The position numbers were made by a program, and so were the translations under genes. A DNA stretch of 64,000 nucleotides from positions 1,159,961 through 1,223,960 of the forward strand of contig BFEA01000430.1 in NCBI GenBank assembly GCA_003427395.1. Reading direction: 5' to 3'. A model generated the notes under the pieces. The model was not told the origin of the DNA. It saw nothing but the letters and a program-made list of their open reading frames with translations, and made no database searches. This DNA comes from Chara braunii. Lineage: Eukaryota; Streptophyta; Charophyceae; Charales; Characeae. Shown piece after piece: positions 62,061-64,000 of this stretch (its first letter is position 1; each line of letters begins with the position of its first letter).

Positions 62061-64000
62061 AAGCCTTGCCTTCTTCCATACTAGCCTGGGAGCTATGACG
62101 GATCACCTTTTTCCACTACCACTAACCTGTAGAGTCCCTCCCACTAGCTCACAGTCTCCTCTACACTCCCAAACTGGCAGGGGTTCCCCTCACTTCACTC
62201 CAAGTGAGTCTAGAGCTCTCACGGGCTCATTTGGGCAGCATGGGCACTCCTCATGCAAATGTGAGTGTGGCAGACTGAATTACCAGCTTATGTAGGTTGG
62301 GAACAGCAATCCGGCCAGCCCATGGGCCTCTACATGTGCCCTATAATGAACCGAGGTACCCCCATGGCCAATTTTCACCACTAGGCCTCTCCGGGGGCAC
62401 CTGGACCTTATTTTGGTCAGGTTCATGCAGTCCGAGTGGTTGGTACCAACTGGGACTGCCCCTTGGGCCTTTTTCCAGCCTCACACCACTTGAAAAATGT
62501 TGCCCCTTTGAGTCTAAGGTCCAAGGGGTAGCCTACTTGAGAGAAAAAAACCTAATGAGCCTTTTTCTCGAATTTTTTAAAGTTTCGGCCTCCGTTGGGT
62601 ATGCCGGAGCATTTTTCCATGTGGCGGCACATTTTTAGCCTTGGATCAAGCTGAGATCCAGGGCCACCATTATTCCGAGCTACCCCATGGTGGTCCTTGG
62701 TTCGAATTTGAGCCTCTATGCTCAATTTTTCAATTTTTGATGCATCTGACTCTCTTTTTGGGCCAAATGCGTTGTTCTGTCTTTTTCCCTCTTTTGTTTT
62801 CTTTCCATTTTGGGCTGCCACCTCATTCCAGAGCTAACCGTTTTGAGCTAACCTGCAAAAAACGGTTGTTTTCTCTCCACCATGACATATGATCTCAGAT
62901 CCATGGTTGAAAGGAAAACCGGTCATTCCCTTTTTGCATTTTCCCTCATTTTTGCATTTTTAATTCACATATTGTTGACATATGGCCCCAAGGGCCATAT
63001 CTCTGCAATCTGGGATGCCCTCCTTAGATCTAGGAAGGGTGAGGACATCATTGGCACCTGCCAGTCGCTACTGCAGCAGTCCCAATGAGCCGGCATATTT
63101 TCCTCCACCCATTTCTTCCGTTTTGTCTCATTCTCCCTCCATTTTCTCTCCCTTTCCCTTTTCTTTTTCTTTTATTTTTGTTGTGATAAGTGTCAAACTG
63201 TTTTGCACTCTCTTTCTAGGCCTTAGAACCTTATTCAAGGCCAGGTTCATGGCCGGCTGTTGGCCGCTATATTTCGGATCACAATGGTGTCACCCCCAAG
63301 CTCATAGGGGGCTCATTTTGCTCCCGTTAGCCTCAATTTCGAACCCCCTTGGCTCCGATTATTTTTTGTCAGCCTTTTTCTTTCTTGGAGCCCCTTGGGC
63401 TTTTATTTTCCCATGCCTAGCTAGTCTGAGATATCCCGGACTGTTGGGAAGCCCTCCCTTCACTCATTTTTCTTTGTTTTTCACTCCCGTTTCACCCGTT
63501 TGAGGCCCACTAGCGTTTGCATTAGTGGTGCTAACATTTTTCACCGTCGAGATCTTCGATCTCGGTGGTGCTGTTTGCTTTGCACGGCCACTCCCTACAA
63601 TGGCTAATGGTTTTTCCCCGGGACACCTCAGGTCCCCGCCATTCCCTCATGCTAGTTTCGTTTTTCTGTCCCGGCGGCGGCGCCGTCGACAAAGCTCAAT
63701 TTTCGACAATTTTTATTTGGGCCCATTTGGTCCCTGGTGTCATCCCGGTCCCCATGTCCCCGGCAGTCCCATTTCATTATTCCCATATATCTCAAATATG
63801 CCGATTATATTCCCAGCCGCGGGACCCCTGCCTTGCCGTCACCATTTGTCGTTACACTCCCTTGTGCCTATGGTGTCGTTTTCTAGTTTCTTGGGCATGC
63901 CGCGACTCATTTTCCCTTCGGCTAGGCACCCCTATGCAATCCATTACTTCTCGGACTGCAGTCAAAGTCAATTCTCTAGTCCCACAGCCCCACAATATGC
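62061..64000. other. No gene recognised
   Basis: Almost 2 kb of even composition with many GGCC, CCATGG and TTTTTC words and local palindromes (ATATGGCCCC AAGGGCCATAT at about 62980-63000). A 173-aa frame (62982-63503) is hydrophobic and Phe/Ser-rich, with no motif. This may be the non-coding part or LTR of another element, but no second copy is here to test it. Confidence 0.4.

Noticed and set aside
62982-63503. 173-aa hydrophobic frame that could look like a membrane protein
   Set aside because: Phe/Ser/Pro-rich because the DNA is pyrimidine-rich; no conserved motif, no counterpart, no credible start context.

Overview
This window reads as a eukaryotic, transposon-dominated nuclear scaffold, probably from a green alga or plant relative. 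It holds Ty3/Gypsy elements (one with a chromodomain), plant-type L1 LINEs (DUF4283-like ORF1 plus zinc knuckle), Tourist-like MITEs, long microsatellites and sized N gaps. A charophyte such as Chara would fit the large, decayed repeat load, but the sequence alone cannot prove the species. Only one confident host gene is visible: an intact single-exon class II glutamine amidotransferase of the DUG3/YafJ type at 42671-43822 (-).

Layout. 1-8829: a minus-strand Gypsy element (family G1) in the order gag, protease, RT, RNase H, integrase, an extra downstream ORF region (ORF-X), and a 3' LTR fragment (LTR-Y). It is interrupted by a 1-kb repeat (R) and by an assembly artefact carrying a Nextera mate-pair junction. 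8830-14522: a decayed chromovirus, head-to-head with G1. 14523-17199: the 3' part of an L1 (LINE-A), then a 675-bp gap. 17875-19790: AT-rich sequence and small repeats. 19791-38016: a second, deeply nested G1 element: LTR-Y, PBS-like site, an inverted RT duplication, RNase H, an R insertion, integrase, a fold-back MITE, ORF-X, and a second LTR-Y split by a nearly full-length L1 (LINE-B). 38017-42670: short dispersed repeats, an L1 tail, a MITE and a CT repeat with a gap. 42671-45130: the host gene and its repeat- and MITE-rich upstream side. 45769-46826: a chimeric L1 insertion with clear 30-bp target duplications. 47652-61205: three L1 elements in direct head-to-tail order (E tail, F, G). 61206-64000: microsatellites, a gap, and sequence in which I recognise nothing.

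Main results. (1) ORF-X lies between integrase and LTR-Y in both G1 copies, the position an env-like gene would take. (2) Nine copies of a short stem-loop (GCTGGA, 7-nt loop, TCCAGC, preceded by GGGAC) sit in the 3' UTRs of six L1 copies. They include a compensatory base-pair change and a wobble substitution, so this is a candidate RT-recognition hairpin. (3) Comparing the X-to-LTR junctions of the two G1 copies pins a misassembly to 1454-1675. (4) The element proteins are broken mostly by TGG-to-TAG, CAG-to-TAG and CGA-to-TGA changes, as expected from decay of methylated cytosines. No active transposon is evident.
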